This document shows positions 26,514 through 36,318 of a stretch of DNA of 64,000 nt, one piece after another (the stretch's first letter is position 1; each line of letters begins with the position of its first letter). The translations under genes were made by a program, and so were the position numbers. Origin of the DNA: Penicillium oxalicum (Eukaryota > Ascomycota > Eurotiomycetes > Eurotiales > Aspergillaceae); the NCBI RefSeq assembly GCF_001723175.1, contig NC_064654.1:620001-684000 (forward strand), given 5' to 3'. The notes below the pieces were generated by a model. The model did not search any database. It worked only from the letters and a program-made list of their open reading frames with translations, and had not been told where the DNA came from.

Positions 26514-27402
26514 CTTGAATGTTGCGGTTCCTCCGAGTAGACACGCGGGAAACAAGGATGAGAAGATCGCAAAAAGGATTGAACGCAAGTCCGCGGAGAG
26601 TCTTGCAGTGAGGGGGTGGCTCGTGCGGAGACTTGCGTAGGCGGTAGAAGTATGTATGGATGGTTGACAGCGCCGCCATGGACTAGGAAATCACGAGCTC
26701 GCGCAACATCCATCCTGGACAATAATAGGTCACTATCAGCACGACTTAAGAAACAAGTAAATCTAGTCATTGGTCTATGTCTGGCTTGAATTGGAGGATT
26801 TGCCAGTTTCAACACTCAACGCTACCATGCACCTCTGACGAGGGGATTGGAACGAACAATATTCTGCCAGTGTGGAGCCGCCTAGCGTACTGCGGTTCCC
26901 ACGCTGAGAAGCTATCAAGGCAAGTATTCGTAGTCATTCCAATGGCCTCTTGAGGAGAACATAGATTCTTACTTTAGAACCGGAGTCAGTTCGTACCGAG
27001 TTCACAAACTGTATATCTCAAGTTGCCAAAATCCGGCCCCCAGTGCCCAGAATGTCTTGACTCCCGCGAACAACCACTAGAACTGCCCATAGTCTCTCCA
27101 TCACGTGAAGAAGATTCAACAATCTATCACCACGTGACTTATGATATGCCCAACGTTATGATTGGCCGACCTTGCGGCAGTTGACCCGAGGGCTGCCAGA
27201 GGCCCGTGAAGACGCACGTGACCTATAGTTATGTCAGCGGTAGGGCCCGCGTTGGCTCGCTTAGCCGAGTTTTCTGTGGGTTTTGGTTTTCCAACCCTCC
27301 CGTCGACTAGTGCAGCGTGAATCTCGAAACCCTCCGAGCGCCGTGGTGCGATACCCTTTGTCTGTCTTTTTCACAACACTCAGATAGACCCGACTCGCAA
27401 AC
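26514..27402. promoter_or_regulatory. Divergent promoter region between elf1 and eS1 with three CACGTG boxes
   Basis: The two genes diverge. CACGTG occurs at 27102-27107 and 27131-27136, and in GCACGTGAC at 27215-27220. All three are within about 300 bp of the eS1 start codon at 27403. An inverted CCAAT box (ATTGG) is seen at about 27161-27165. This resembles the CACGTGA (Cbf1-type) boxes known before ribosomal protein genes in several ascomycetes; binding is inferred. Confidence 0.55.
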
Positions 27403-28586
27403 ATGGCTGTTGGAAAGTATGCGCTTTTTCCCTGAATTCCTCGCCGGCATCTCAATCACTCTCTTCCACCCTCATCTTCGACAACTTCCATCTCGTCGTC
27501 TCAACATTGGCCGAAATTATCAATCTCGAACATTGTGGCTGATCAGCCTCGAATTCTAGGAACAAGCGTTTGTCTAAGGGCAAGAAGGGTATCAAGAAGA
27601 GAACCGTCGACCCCTTCTCCCGCAAGGATGAGTACTCTGTGAAGGTGAGTGCCCGGTTTTGGAGATTCATGCAACATATATTGGGGAGTCGCAACATTGA
27701 CTTTTTTTTCTCCTTTCTTCACAGGCTCCCTCCACCTTCCAGATCCGCGAGTATGATTTTCCCTCCCTTGTCAATCTCTTCGGCCGAACGGACCGCCGGT
27801 GTCATCGCACCTCGTACCTGGACATCGCATACTAACGGATTCCCAAAGTGTTGGCAAGACTCTGGTCAACCGCACCAGCGGTCTGAAGAACGCCAACGAC
27901 TCTCTCAAGGGCCGTATCTTCGAGGTTTCCCTCGCCGACCTCCAGAACGATGAGGACCACTCTTTCCGCAAGGTCAAGCTCCGCGTCGACGAGATCCAGG
28001 GCAAGAACTGCCTGACCAACTTCCACGGTCTGGACTTCACCACCGACAAGCTGCGCTCCCTGGTCCGCAAGTGGCAGTCTCTGATTGAGGCCAACATCAC
28101 CGTGAAGACCACTGACGACTACCTCCTCCGCCTGTTCGCCATTGCCTTCACCAAGAGACGCCCCAACCAGATCAAGAAGACCACTTACGCCCGCTCGTCT
28201 CAAATTCGCGCCATCCGCAAGAAGATGACCGAGATCATTCAGCGTGAGGCTGCCAGCTGCACTCTGTCTCAGCTCACCCACAAGCTCATTCCCGAGGTCA
28301 TCGGCCGCGAGATTGAGAAGGCCACCCAGGGCATTTATCCCCTGCAGAACGTGAGTTTTCCCCCAATCTTATCACTCCCTGCTTCCTTTAGGAACGATAG
28401 CCTTCAGGCGTCGAATGTATGCTTATTCTTCCGCTCTTCTAGGTCCACATCCGTAAGGTCAAGCTCCTCAAGTCCCCCAAGTTCGACCTCGGTGCTCTCC
28501 TTGCTCTGCACGGCGAGTCCTCCACCGACGACAAGGGCCAGAAGGTTGAGCGGGAGTTCAAGGAGCAGGTCCTTGAGAACGTTTAA
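27403..28586 (+). CDS. rps1: 40S ribosomal protein eS1 (Rps1/S3ae), 5 exons, 256 aa
   Basis: Exons: 27403-27416, 27560-27644, 27725-27750, 27849-28350, 28443-28586. The first exon encodes only MAVGK and is followed by a 143-nt intron, a layout typical of fungal ribosomal protein genes. The sequence [19 protein letters not shown], the block [21 protein letters not shown] and the end KEQVLENV identify eS1, a component of the small-subunit platform near the mRNA exit. Its length of 256 aa is normal. Codon use is strongly biased to C-ending codons, as expected for a highly expressed gene. Confidence 0.97.
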
Positions 28587-30517
28587 GGGGTGTTTTGATT
28601 GTTTCAACGGGGTGTTAAATGCTGGTCAACCATGACGATTGTCTTCTGAGCGAACGGAAAACATAAAAAGTTCATGACACGTATGACAGATTTTGCATCA
28701 CCCGCACGGAGGGGTTTCGGTTGTCCCTGTCGGTGACCAGTCAAACCAAGGACAGCCAAAAATTCAAATTAGTTTGCAACGATTCGACGGTTTATCATTC
28801 CATTTGCTCTTCTTGTATCCTTGTACCCGTAAGCCCTCTCTTGTTGGCGAGGACGCCAGCCAACGCGGAGATGTCCAGCGGACTCGGAGAGCCATGCTAG
28901 CCTAATGGCGCTGCCAGTCATACGCTCATTATTTTGCTTGTCTACCCTACGAGGATGATCCTCTCTTGTACCGCTTGCCTTTGATCCAGCACGAACCTCA
29001 CTGGTTCCGGGCCTGCCTCCATTCGCCTTGAGCTCCTGTCAACTGTCTGGACTTGATTACATTTCCTTCGCGACATCCTGACCAGTTAAATTGTCCAATT
29101 CATCATTTAGCTATGTCAAGGGGGTCTGTCCCGTATCCACGGTGGAGTGTCAGAACTTGCTATGATTCGCAATATCCAAGGCATCCTCGCCCAAAAGTCT
29201 CCACCAAAAAAGGGCCCATTGCATCGAATCCCTGATCGGCGTGTCGTCTTGGGCTTGGCCGAGGCCTTCCAAGATCCTACTTCGACGTTGGTACTTTGTG
29301 TACCACTTTGTATACTTGAATACGAGTTAGTGTCTAGTATACGATAATGCTGAAAGAGGGTTAAAAATTATTCTCCCTGATCCGTGTTAATAATTAACTG
29401 TTTAGTGCTAGGTGAACATTTCTTGGCCGGCTACAACTTATGCTGAGGTATTTTTGGAGCCATCGTCTATCTGGACATCCAAGCGTCAACGAAAGTCCAC
29501 ATGGTTGTATATGCACTTGACAACTGTGTGAGTACTTGAGAATACAAGATGCACCGATACTTACAATTTCGTGGAAGACCGTCGGTTGTCCTTGCGGCTC
29601 AATTGGAAGTCATACAGCCTGCCAATCTAACCCCGTCAGCTTGCCAGAATATGCCCAGATCTAGGGTAAACTGTGTGAACTAAACGTTTGGGAATAATGC
29701 AAATTGGCGACATCGGTAAAGGAAAGCCTTACACAGTAACCCGAGGTATTTAAGCATGTCCGTCCAGAAATGACTTCGAGCCTCTCGGAAGTAATTACGT
29801 CGAGTAGTGATCCTCAGTAGAAGCCCCGGCCGCCTTGTCTGACTTTTGGCCAAGATACAGGCTTGGATGGAGTAATAAGAGTGGGATGTGTAGATGTTCA
29901 TGTAGAGCCTTGGAGCTAGATTGGGATGCAGAGAAAGCCAAGGTTACGTCCACGAGGTTTCCTCACGATTCATTCAAGATCAGTTTAAACACATTTCATG
30001 TTGATCCATACAGCCTCAAACGAGGATGTCTATTAAGACAGTAATTCTCGATCCTGTAGCTTGCAAGTTTTGTGACCAAGGGTTTGGCTGGGGATGCAGC
30101 ACGCTGGTACTAAATTTGAGACTCCCCCTGGTCCATCCCTCCTCTCTGCGATCTTTCTCCGAGGGAGCCACAGAATCTGTCGCCGGGGAAGCTACTAGAT
30201 CTAATTGCCAATGGTCTGAAAAATGCGCCATGATGAAAAAAGGAATTGACACTGAAACGATAGGTAGAAAAAAGGAGGTTATCTATCAGAAGTAGGTACC
30301 AAGTGGTCGAAAACATTACGGGAAGGAGCGCCATGTGACATGAGACATGAGCACGCCTAGCAAGCACATCTTCTGATTATCCATGATCGGAGCTTTCAAT
30401 GCCATCCAGGCTTTAAGATCTCTCATACGGTCTTTTTCTTTTGGTAAAGTACAGTCCAGAAACCATAATACCTCTTGTGTGGTGCTGATAATGAATATTT
30501 CCACATAGCCAGACAAT
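28587..30517. other. 1.9-kb gene-free region
   Basis: No coding region is supported. Open frames are short and scattered over all frames. GC content falls after about 29340. There is no RIP-like loss of CA/TG here, so this is not yet part of the repeat island. No tRNA or clear repeat was recognised. Confidence 0.5.
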
Positions 30518-31306
30518 ATGCCCCCCAAGCAAGTCCGCGCGAGAGAGATGGCCTCCCAGGCAATTCCTCCTGTTCCCATTGGGCCTCATCAGACCACTTC
30601 AAATGCCCTCCACCGTATCAAGTTCTTGGGAGAACTTCACCGATGGCCCAATTTTTTCCGCGGCATCGAAAGCTATATTCAAAGCACAAGGTGGAGCACC
30701 AAAGCCATCAAATACACGCATACTTCTGGCAACCCTGAGGCCGAATCACACCTTATTGTGGACGAGGCAGGGCTCCAAGGTCTTTTCAATCACTCAATTG
30801 GATATCTTGTGGGGAAAATCCTGGAGGTACAGTCAATTGACCTCCAATTCGCCGACTTCAGGTGCCTTGGAAGCCAATACGCCAAGACGCCGGATTCAAT
30901 TCTTATGACCACGAATACTGCGACACCCGAGCTCAAGATGCTTGGGGAGTTGAAGGTTTGGTGGATTGAAGAGCATGACCTGGTAGAGGCCTATGGCAAC
31001 GAATCTGCGCTCCGCAGATTGCTCGCGCAGCCAATCCAGTATATGAAGGATTTGAACTGCATGTATGGCTTCATGAGCAATTACCAGCAAACAATTTTTC
31101 TTCGGCAACAGTTTATCTGCGGGAAATGGGTAGTCGATTACTCTCCGGTCATTCTCGCATCTACCTCCTACATCAAGACTGACCTTGGAGATTTTCTGGC
31201 AACACCAATCGTTTCGTTGAGGCAATGCTTTCTCGCCATTGCGCATCAAGCACAGACCCAAGGACCTGTTTCAAATCTCACACCAAATTGGCAGTGGGTT
31301 ATGTAA
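30518..31306 (+). CDS. Accessory fungal protein with PD-(D/E)XK-like core, 262 aa
   Basis: This is a single-exon frame with no RIP signature. It resembles a large, poorly characterised group of lineage-specific fungal proteins found in many Eurotiales (pattern memory, no search done). The core reads TPDSILM at 124-130 and LGELKVWW at 142-149. Spacing of Asp126, Glu144 and Lys146 fits a PD-(D/E)XK nuclease-type fold, followed by a helix with LLAQPIQYMKDLNCMYGF and the segment QQTIFLRQQ. The C-terminal SLRQCFLAIAH and final WQWV are also typical of this group. No signal peptide or membrane segment is seen. Biological role is unknown. It is the last intact gene before the transposon island. Confidence 0.65.
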   Translation: MPPKQVRAREMASQAIPPVPIGPHQTTSNALHRIKFLGELHRWPNFFRGIESYIQSTRWSTKAIKYTHTSGNPEAESHLIVDEAGLQGLFNHSIGYLVGKILEVQSIDLQFADFRCLGSQYAKTPDSILMTTNTATPELKMLGELKVWWIEEHDLVEAYGNESALRRLLAQPIQYMKDLNCMYGFMSNYQQTIFLRQQFICGKWVVDYSPVILASTSYIKTDLGDFLATPIVSLRQCFLAIAHQAQTQGPVSNLTPNWQWVM

Positions 31307-31965
31307 ACCGGAATCCGTGGAGATTTCGCTGCTTTCCCAAGTTTTGAGCGATACGGCGGCGAGAGTGAATTGCTCCTATACTTAACCCCTGGAGTTCTTA
31401 CCTGCCCTTAAGGCTTATTCTAATGGATGAAATTTTCGGCGTCCCAGCTTGTCGCCATAATTGATGTTTAGCCCAAATTACTACCGAATATTGTCTGTTT
31501 TGGCCTCGATTGCCCCGAAGAATTCGCGTTGCGCACAAGCTAATTAGATTTTTGATTCCGCAGACAATAGGTCTGCTCCTCGGAAAGGTCCAAGTTTCGC
31601 TATCCAGCCACAGCCCCGGCCACCACCGTCGCGTTTCGTCTGTAAATGATCCGTTCTACCTTTTCTCTCATCATCGAGACATTGATAACTTTTGCCTGGT
31701 CAGCGTAGCGGAAGCCCAAGCGTCAATGACCTCGCGGTTGTGTCTGCGTTCGTTGGTTCCATTTACAAATTTCGCATCGTTATTGACTTTGTTCCTGGCT
31801 TCAAATGCTGCCTAATGAGGGATGATTCTGACGCTATACTGAAGGTCGCAGTCAGTAACCAGATGCTTCAATCTCTGATGACTTCCTTCTCAGAAATTAT
31901 GTCATTGCCCAAAGCTAATAAAAATTTAAATAAAAAGAAAGCCGTTAGAAAGGTTAGCGTTGGTA
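31307..31965. other. Transition between the last gene and the RIP island
   Basis: This stretch still contains normal CA/TG frequency but no convincing gene. Two overlapping frames (31510-31815 and 31692-31988) lack recognisable features and the second runs into the repeat. The sequence becomes A-rich from about 31910 and then switches abruptly to TA-rich, CA-poor repeat at about 31966. Confidence 0.5.
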
Positions 31966-33266
31966 TATTACTTACTATAGGTTTATAGCGTATTTAGCGA
32001 AAGTAAGGGATCCTTAATATATACTAGCGAAGCGATCCTAGCGCTTTTTAGGGCTAAGGTATTCAAAAAATTCCTAAAGGATCTAGGCGCGGTAATCTTC
32101 CTAGGTCTTAGTCGGTTCCGCGTACTAGTTAATAATCTACTAGCGATAGGTATTCTATACCTTCTTAGCTCGCCTAGTTAGGGATCCTTAGGCGTAGATA
32201 ATTTTGTCGGTGTCCGGAATTCCTACGCCTATAGGGTATAAGATCTTATAGAAGAACCTTTCGTAATCGCGTAGATATACGCGAGTAGCGTCTTAGGCGA
32301 TTATTCCCGAGTAGGGGCGGATACTAGATACCTTTTTTATTAAGATCCTACGAATCTCTAGGAGGTTTAAATTAATTACCGGAGATAGAGGAGAGCTAGT
32401 CTAGTCGGTCTCCTCTAGGGTAGTAGCGGGTATCTCCCGGAAGGATAAGGGGATATTCGACTATACCTAGATACTATTCTATTATAGGTAGATACTAGAG
32501 GTAGTAGTCTTAATATCCTATATAGCCTTATTATAGTTATCCGGGGTATAGTCTCGAAGCTATATTTAGTAGGCTTCGGCTATAATTAGGGGTAGGAAGG
32601 AGAGGGCCTAATTAGTCTTAGGAGTATTTAGGCGTTCCTCTCGCGGGCGAGGATCCGCGAAAATAGAATAGTAGATCGAAGTATTCTCTATTAGAAATAG
32701 GAAGGATTAAGGAGAATTCTAAGAGTATTGTAAATAATAGCCTCTTATATCTATAAGGATTTCCTCTTTTTATAATTCGTTCCTAGGTATAAAGGTCTAT
32801 AAGGACTATATAGGAGCGTTCGGAGCCTTCCGGATAGGTAGTACTGTAGTCCCAGAGCGCATATAGGAAGATATGCGGGACTAAACCGTCTATAAATACC
32901 GTTGCAGGACAAACCATCCTAACAGATGGTTTGGCTTAGACCTTTTGGCCTAATGGATTAACCAGTGAGCAACGGCATGGTAGGATTTCAGTACGTTACT
33001 ACTAGTAGGGATTAGCTATTAACTAAGGTCCTCGGGTATTATAGTAGAGTAGTAATATAGGAGAAGAGGTAAGGGCTATAAGAGCTATAATAAGGGTTAA
33101 CGCTCTCTCCTAAGACCGTTCTTTAGGGGTTTATAAGGTCCCCTCCCTAAGCCTAGTCCCTCCTTATCTTTATTCGTAAGTCCTTTAGATAAGGCTTACC
33201 TTCTTTCTCTATTAATACTTATTTTTATAAGGATTAAGGAGGGAGGGAGAAGTATATAGGACTAGG
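31966..33266 (-). pseudogene. Degenerate gypsy gag block (second copy at about 59583-60720)
   Basis: From about 31966 this sequence aligns by eye, in the same orientation, with about 59583-60720. The start TTTATAGCGTATTTAGCG and many later landmarks (for example GTCGGTGTCCGGAATTCCT and GAAATAGGAAGGATTAAGGAGAAT) are shared. In the intact context on the right, the block lies between the 5' LTR and the zinc-knuckle region of a minus-strand gypsy element, so it is gag. This left copy is more RIP-mutated and is interrupted by the 148-bp element at 32844-32991. It is not able to encode a protein. Confidence 0.75.
32844..32991. mobile_element. TA-flanked 148-bp folded insert (MITE-like)
   Basis: Comparison with the second copy of the block places extra sequence here. 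It is flanked by TA on both sides, begins CTGTAGTCCC and ends GGATTTCAG, giving imperfect 9-bp inverted ends. Inside are CCGTTGC/GCAACGG and CAAACCATC/GATGGTTTG inverted pairs, nested, and a TAGTCCC...GGGACTA pair near the left end. Unlike its surroundings it keeps many CA/TG dinucleotides, so it probably arrived after RIP or escaped it. About 13 further bases on its right also differ between the copies. Confidence 0.6.
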
Positions 33267-33268
33267 TA

Positions 33269-33546
33269 GGCCTTGCAATTACTCGCGAGTCCTCGGCTCG
33301 CGCTACTCGCGAACCGGCTCGCAGGACTCGCGAGTTCGAGTCAGAAAGTCCGGCTCGCGAGCCGTACGACAGTAATACACTAGTAATCGAGCCAATCGAA
33401 CCGCGAGTTTTTCTGACTCGCTATATATAATAATAAATTACCGGCTCGATTTTACAATACCGTACGAGCGGGAAGACTCGCGAGTCCTTAACTCGCGAGT
33501 TCGAGCCAGAAGTGAAAGCCGGCTCGCCGCGAGTAATTGCAAGGTC
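33269..33546 (+). mobile_element. CTCGCGAG inverted-repeat element, copy e1 (278 bp)
   Basis: It is flanked by TA on each side. Terminal inverted repeats read GGCCTTGCAATTACTCGCG at the left and the complement of GACCTTGCAATTACTCGCG at the right. The interior is dense with the palindrome CTCGCGAG and its half CTCG/CGAG, around an A/T core near TATATATAATAATAAATTACC. It has no coding capacity. TA duplication and length suggest a Tc1/mariner-derived miniature element. Confidence 0.75.
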
Positions 33547-33554
33547 TAGGACTA

Positions 33555-33775
33555 GGCCTTGCAATTACTCGCGAGCCGTACGACGGTAATACACTAGTAA
33601 TCGAGCCGACCGAACCGCGAGTTTTTCTGGCTCGCTATATATAATAATAAATTACCGGCTCGATTTTACAATACCGTACGAGCGGGAAGACTCGCGAGTC
33701 TTCCAGCTCGCGAGTTCGAGCCAGAAATGCGAGTCGAGTCTAAAAAGCTAGCTCGCCGCAAGTAATTGCAAGGTC
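33555..33775 (+). mobile_element. CTCGCGAG inverted-repeat element, copy e2 (221 bp)
   Basis: It lies next to e1, separated only by a TCTAGGACTA-type spacer that repeats the e1 flank. Ends and TA flanks are as in e1. It is shorter because the left palindrome array is reduced. One right-end CGCGAG has become CGCAAG. Confidence 0.75.
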
Positions 33776-33777
33776 TA

Positions 33778-34835
33778 GGCAGAGAGCGAACAGAAATTAA
33801 GGCCTAAAAGTAGGAGCTCGAGGACCTTAAGGAGCGCTTACGCTTATCCTAGTAAAAGAACGAACTATTAATATAGCTTCGGGAATAAGCTAGGACTACC
33901 GTGATTTTATAGGCGGAAACCCCTAGACTAATAGGGTCCCTCTCGTAGGAAGCTAACTACTAATATATAGGAAGGCTAGGGAGAGGGGACTATATCCTAC
34001 TAGCCTCCTCTATTATATCCTAAGAGAATAGGATACCTATACTAGGGGCTATAGTAGAGCCTAGAGAGCCCCGGACTCCTAATAATATAGTAATATTTTA
34101 CGCTAATAGGTTAGGAGAATACGACCTATTTAAATCTAAGTAAGAAGTCTTCTAGTATAGGTACCCCTAGTAGTTCTATAATAACTAGTAGAAGGTAGAG
34201 AGGGTTACTAAATTTCTAGATAGTAATATTAATATAAACTAGATAGAATACTAGAAAAATAATCTAGGAATAGAATTTACCTAGGCTATTTTCGAGAGAT
34301 AGGCCCTATCCTAGGTTATAGACCTAATAGAAATCTAGAGAGAGGCGAAGTAGGACTAGTAGAATTATACCTAATAATACTTCTAGGATATTTACTAGTA
34401 TACCTTAAAGCTTATAGGGATATATAACTAACTACGAGAAACCTTCTATAAGTAGTAATAGATAGACCGACTATAGATAGGAGTCCTTAAGGAAATCCGG
34501 CTAGAAGCTAGGAGGTTCCTAGAGCTAGTAATAGATAACTAGGATAAATAGATAGTATTCTATAATTAGGTAGAGAAGACGATCCTAGACTAACTAATAG
34601 CTATCTAAAGTAATAAGAGGAGCTACCTAGAGGGGATAGAGAACCTAAAAAGATAGGACTAGAGGACTAACTAGGATATAGGACCCCTAATATCCTTAGG
34701 GGAATATCCTATATATTATAATAACTAGTAGAGGGCGACTAACCTAGTAAAGCGGAGCGCTAATAGGAGTAAGAAGGAATACTTCTACTATAAAAAACTA
34801 GGCTATATTACGGCGGAATACTAGAAAAAGTTAGC
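33778..34835 (+). pseudogene. RIP-degraded retroelement gag with zinc knuckle
   Basis: In the plus strand a broken frame reads as a gag-like, charged coiled region. It ends in a decayed CCHC knuckle near 34783-34825 (YFYYKKLGYITAEY, where Cys and His codons have become Tyr through C-to-T changes). The pattern is what CpA-directed mutation does to TGC and CAC codons. Stops are frequent. It differs from the gag of the elements to its right, so it is a separate family. Confidence 0.6.
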
Positions 34836-35077
34836 TGAGATCCGATGTTAGGTACTAAAGGCAGGAATCAAAAAGAGTGTATTATTATAAGTGTAAGGAA
34901 TCCGACTATAAAGACTATCCTGAATCCTCTGTCTAAACTGTTGATTAAGTATAATAATAATCCTCCTAAAGATCCCGTAGCCTAGGTCTTAGATAACCTC
35001 CTCTAGGCGGTTAGGCTATTAGGTATCTCTGACTACTAAATATCTACTAAGTATATATAACCGAATCCCCTACTATA
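34836..35077 (-). repeat. LTR copy L1 (5'-truncated on this strand), left LTR of element A
   Basis: It aligns with the right two thirds of the L2, L3 and L4 repeats, from TGAGATCCGAT to CCGAATCCCCTACTATA. The first about 115 bases present in L2-L4 are missing here. A purine tract (AGGGGGGAGG on the minus strand) abuts its right edge, as a polypurine tract would next to a 3' LTR. Confidence 0.7.
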
Positions 35078-36060
35078 TAACCTCCCCCCCTATAATTAAC
35101 CGTTCCTTAGTTAATTTCCTATATCCCTCGATAGTAACGTTAGATCTCCTAAAGACTCTTAGGCTAACTTATTAGGCTACACAAAATTTAGTAAAACCGA
35201 TAGGCCCTTCTCCTTTCGCAGAAAATAAGAATATACGCTAAATTGCTACCGTTCGGTCTTTATTATTATCTTAAAATATAGTAGGTAGGCCCGTCTCGCC
35301 CGGTCGCGCTACTCCTAGATTAATCTATACGCTCGTTACTAATTTCGGCTAAAAAGAACGTCTAATTCTTTAATAACTATAGGAGAATCCTATCTTTCGC
35401 GACTAATTAGCGTATCTCTGATCGGACTTAATTCTAGTAACCGAATTAATATAGAAAAAGGATACGTAAGTCGACTACTATATTTCTAACTAGACTATCT
35501 AGAAGGAGTCTTTTTAGGTAACAAAAAATCGCGATAATAAGCCAAAAGTTTAGACTAAGTACCTAATTTAGGACTATCTAGGGTCTTATAATCTTCCCTA
35601 ATACTAATAAACTAGAATAAAACTATTTACTAAAGATAAGTCGCTAGTCCTATTAATCTATAAGGAAGGTATAGCTTCGAAATACGTATATCTCCCTATT
35701 TATAGATAACTTTTTCTTAGGAGAGACTAAATTTCTTCTTATCTTCTACTATCTATATCGTAGCCGATATCTTATAGATTAGACTATCTTTTTAGTAACT
35801 ACGATTATCTAGATCTTACTACTACTCTACGAGGTATCTTTATATCCTAAGTAGTATCTTAGTATAATTTCGCGGGTCCTTATTAGTTAAAGAAACCGTC
35901 CCCTAAATTATATTCGCTATTCGTTAAGATATAAGAAGATCTATTATATTAATATCGAGATAGCGGAAAGTAGTCTATTTACTATAGTATATACTCTTCG
36001 CGTAGTAAGGAAACGAAACTAGTCGATATTAATAATCCGGTCGGAGTAGAATATAGAATA

Positions 36061-36318
36061 GACCTTGCAATTACTCGCGGCGAGCCGGCTTTTTGGACTC
36101 GACTCGCGAGCCGGCTCGTACCTCTGGCTCGAACTCGCGAGCCGGAAGACTCGCGAGTCCCTGGCTCGCGGAAAATTACTCGCGAGCCGGAAAGACTAGC
36201 TCGAACTCGCGAGCTAAGGACTCGCGAGTCTTCCCGCTCGTACAGTATTATAAAATCGAGCCGGTAATTTATTATTATATATAGCGAGCCGGAAAAACTC
36301 GCGAGTAATTGCAAGGCC
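36061..36318 (-). mobile_element. CTCGCGAG inverted-repeat element, copy e3 (258 bp)
   Basis: It is flanked by TA and inserted in the 3' region of element A. Ends are GACCTTGCAATTACTCGCG (left) and GCGAGTAATTGCAAGGCC (right), so it lies in the opposite orientation to e1 and e2. Element B lacks it at the equivalent place (about 44690), which confirms that it is an insertion. Confidence 0.8.

Noticed and set aside
27799..28635. 278-codon frame covering most of eS1
   Set aside because: It reads through an intron at each end. Splice-aware reading gives the conserved 256-residue protein instead.
31510..31988. Two overlapping plus-strand frames before the island
   Set aside because: No recognisable domain. 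The second extends into the RIP repeat, so it is not a real gene end.
32941..32990. tRNA A-box-like TGGCCTAATGG inside the 148-bp insert, suggesting a tRNA-derived SINE
   Set aside because: No convincing B box follows at the right distance, no A-rich tail is seen, and the inverted ends with TA flanks fit a DNA element better.
33269..33775. Possible CRISPR-like or satellite array from repeated CTCGCGAG words
   Set aside because: Spacing is irregular, the whole unit has inverted ends with TA flanks, and the host is a fungus. It is better explained as two adjacent miniature elements.
35982..36314. 110-codon minus-strand frame rich in Ser/Arg
   Set aside because: It coincides with element e3. 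The repeated SRVRAS-type residues are just the translation of the CTCGCGAG array.
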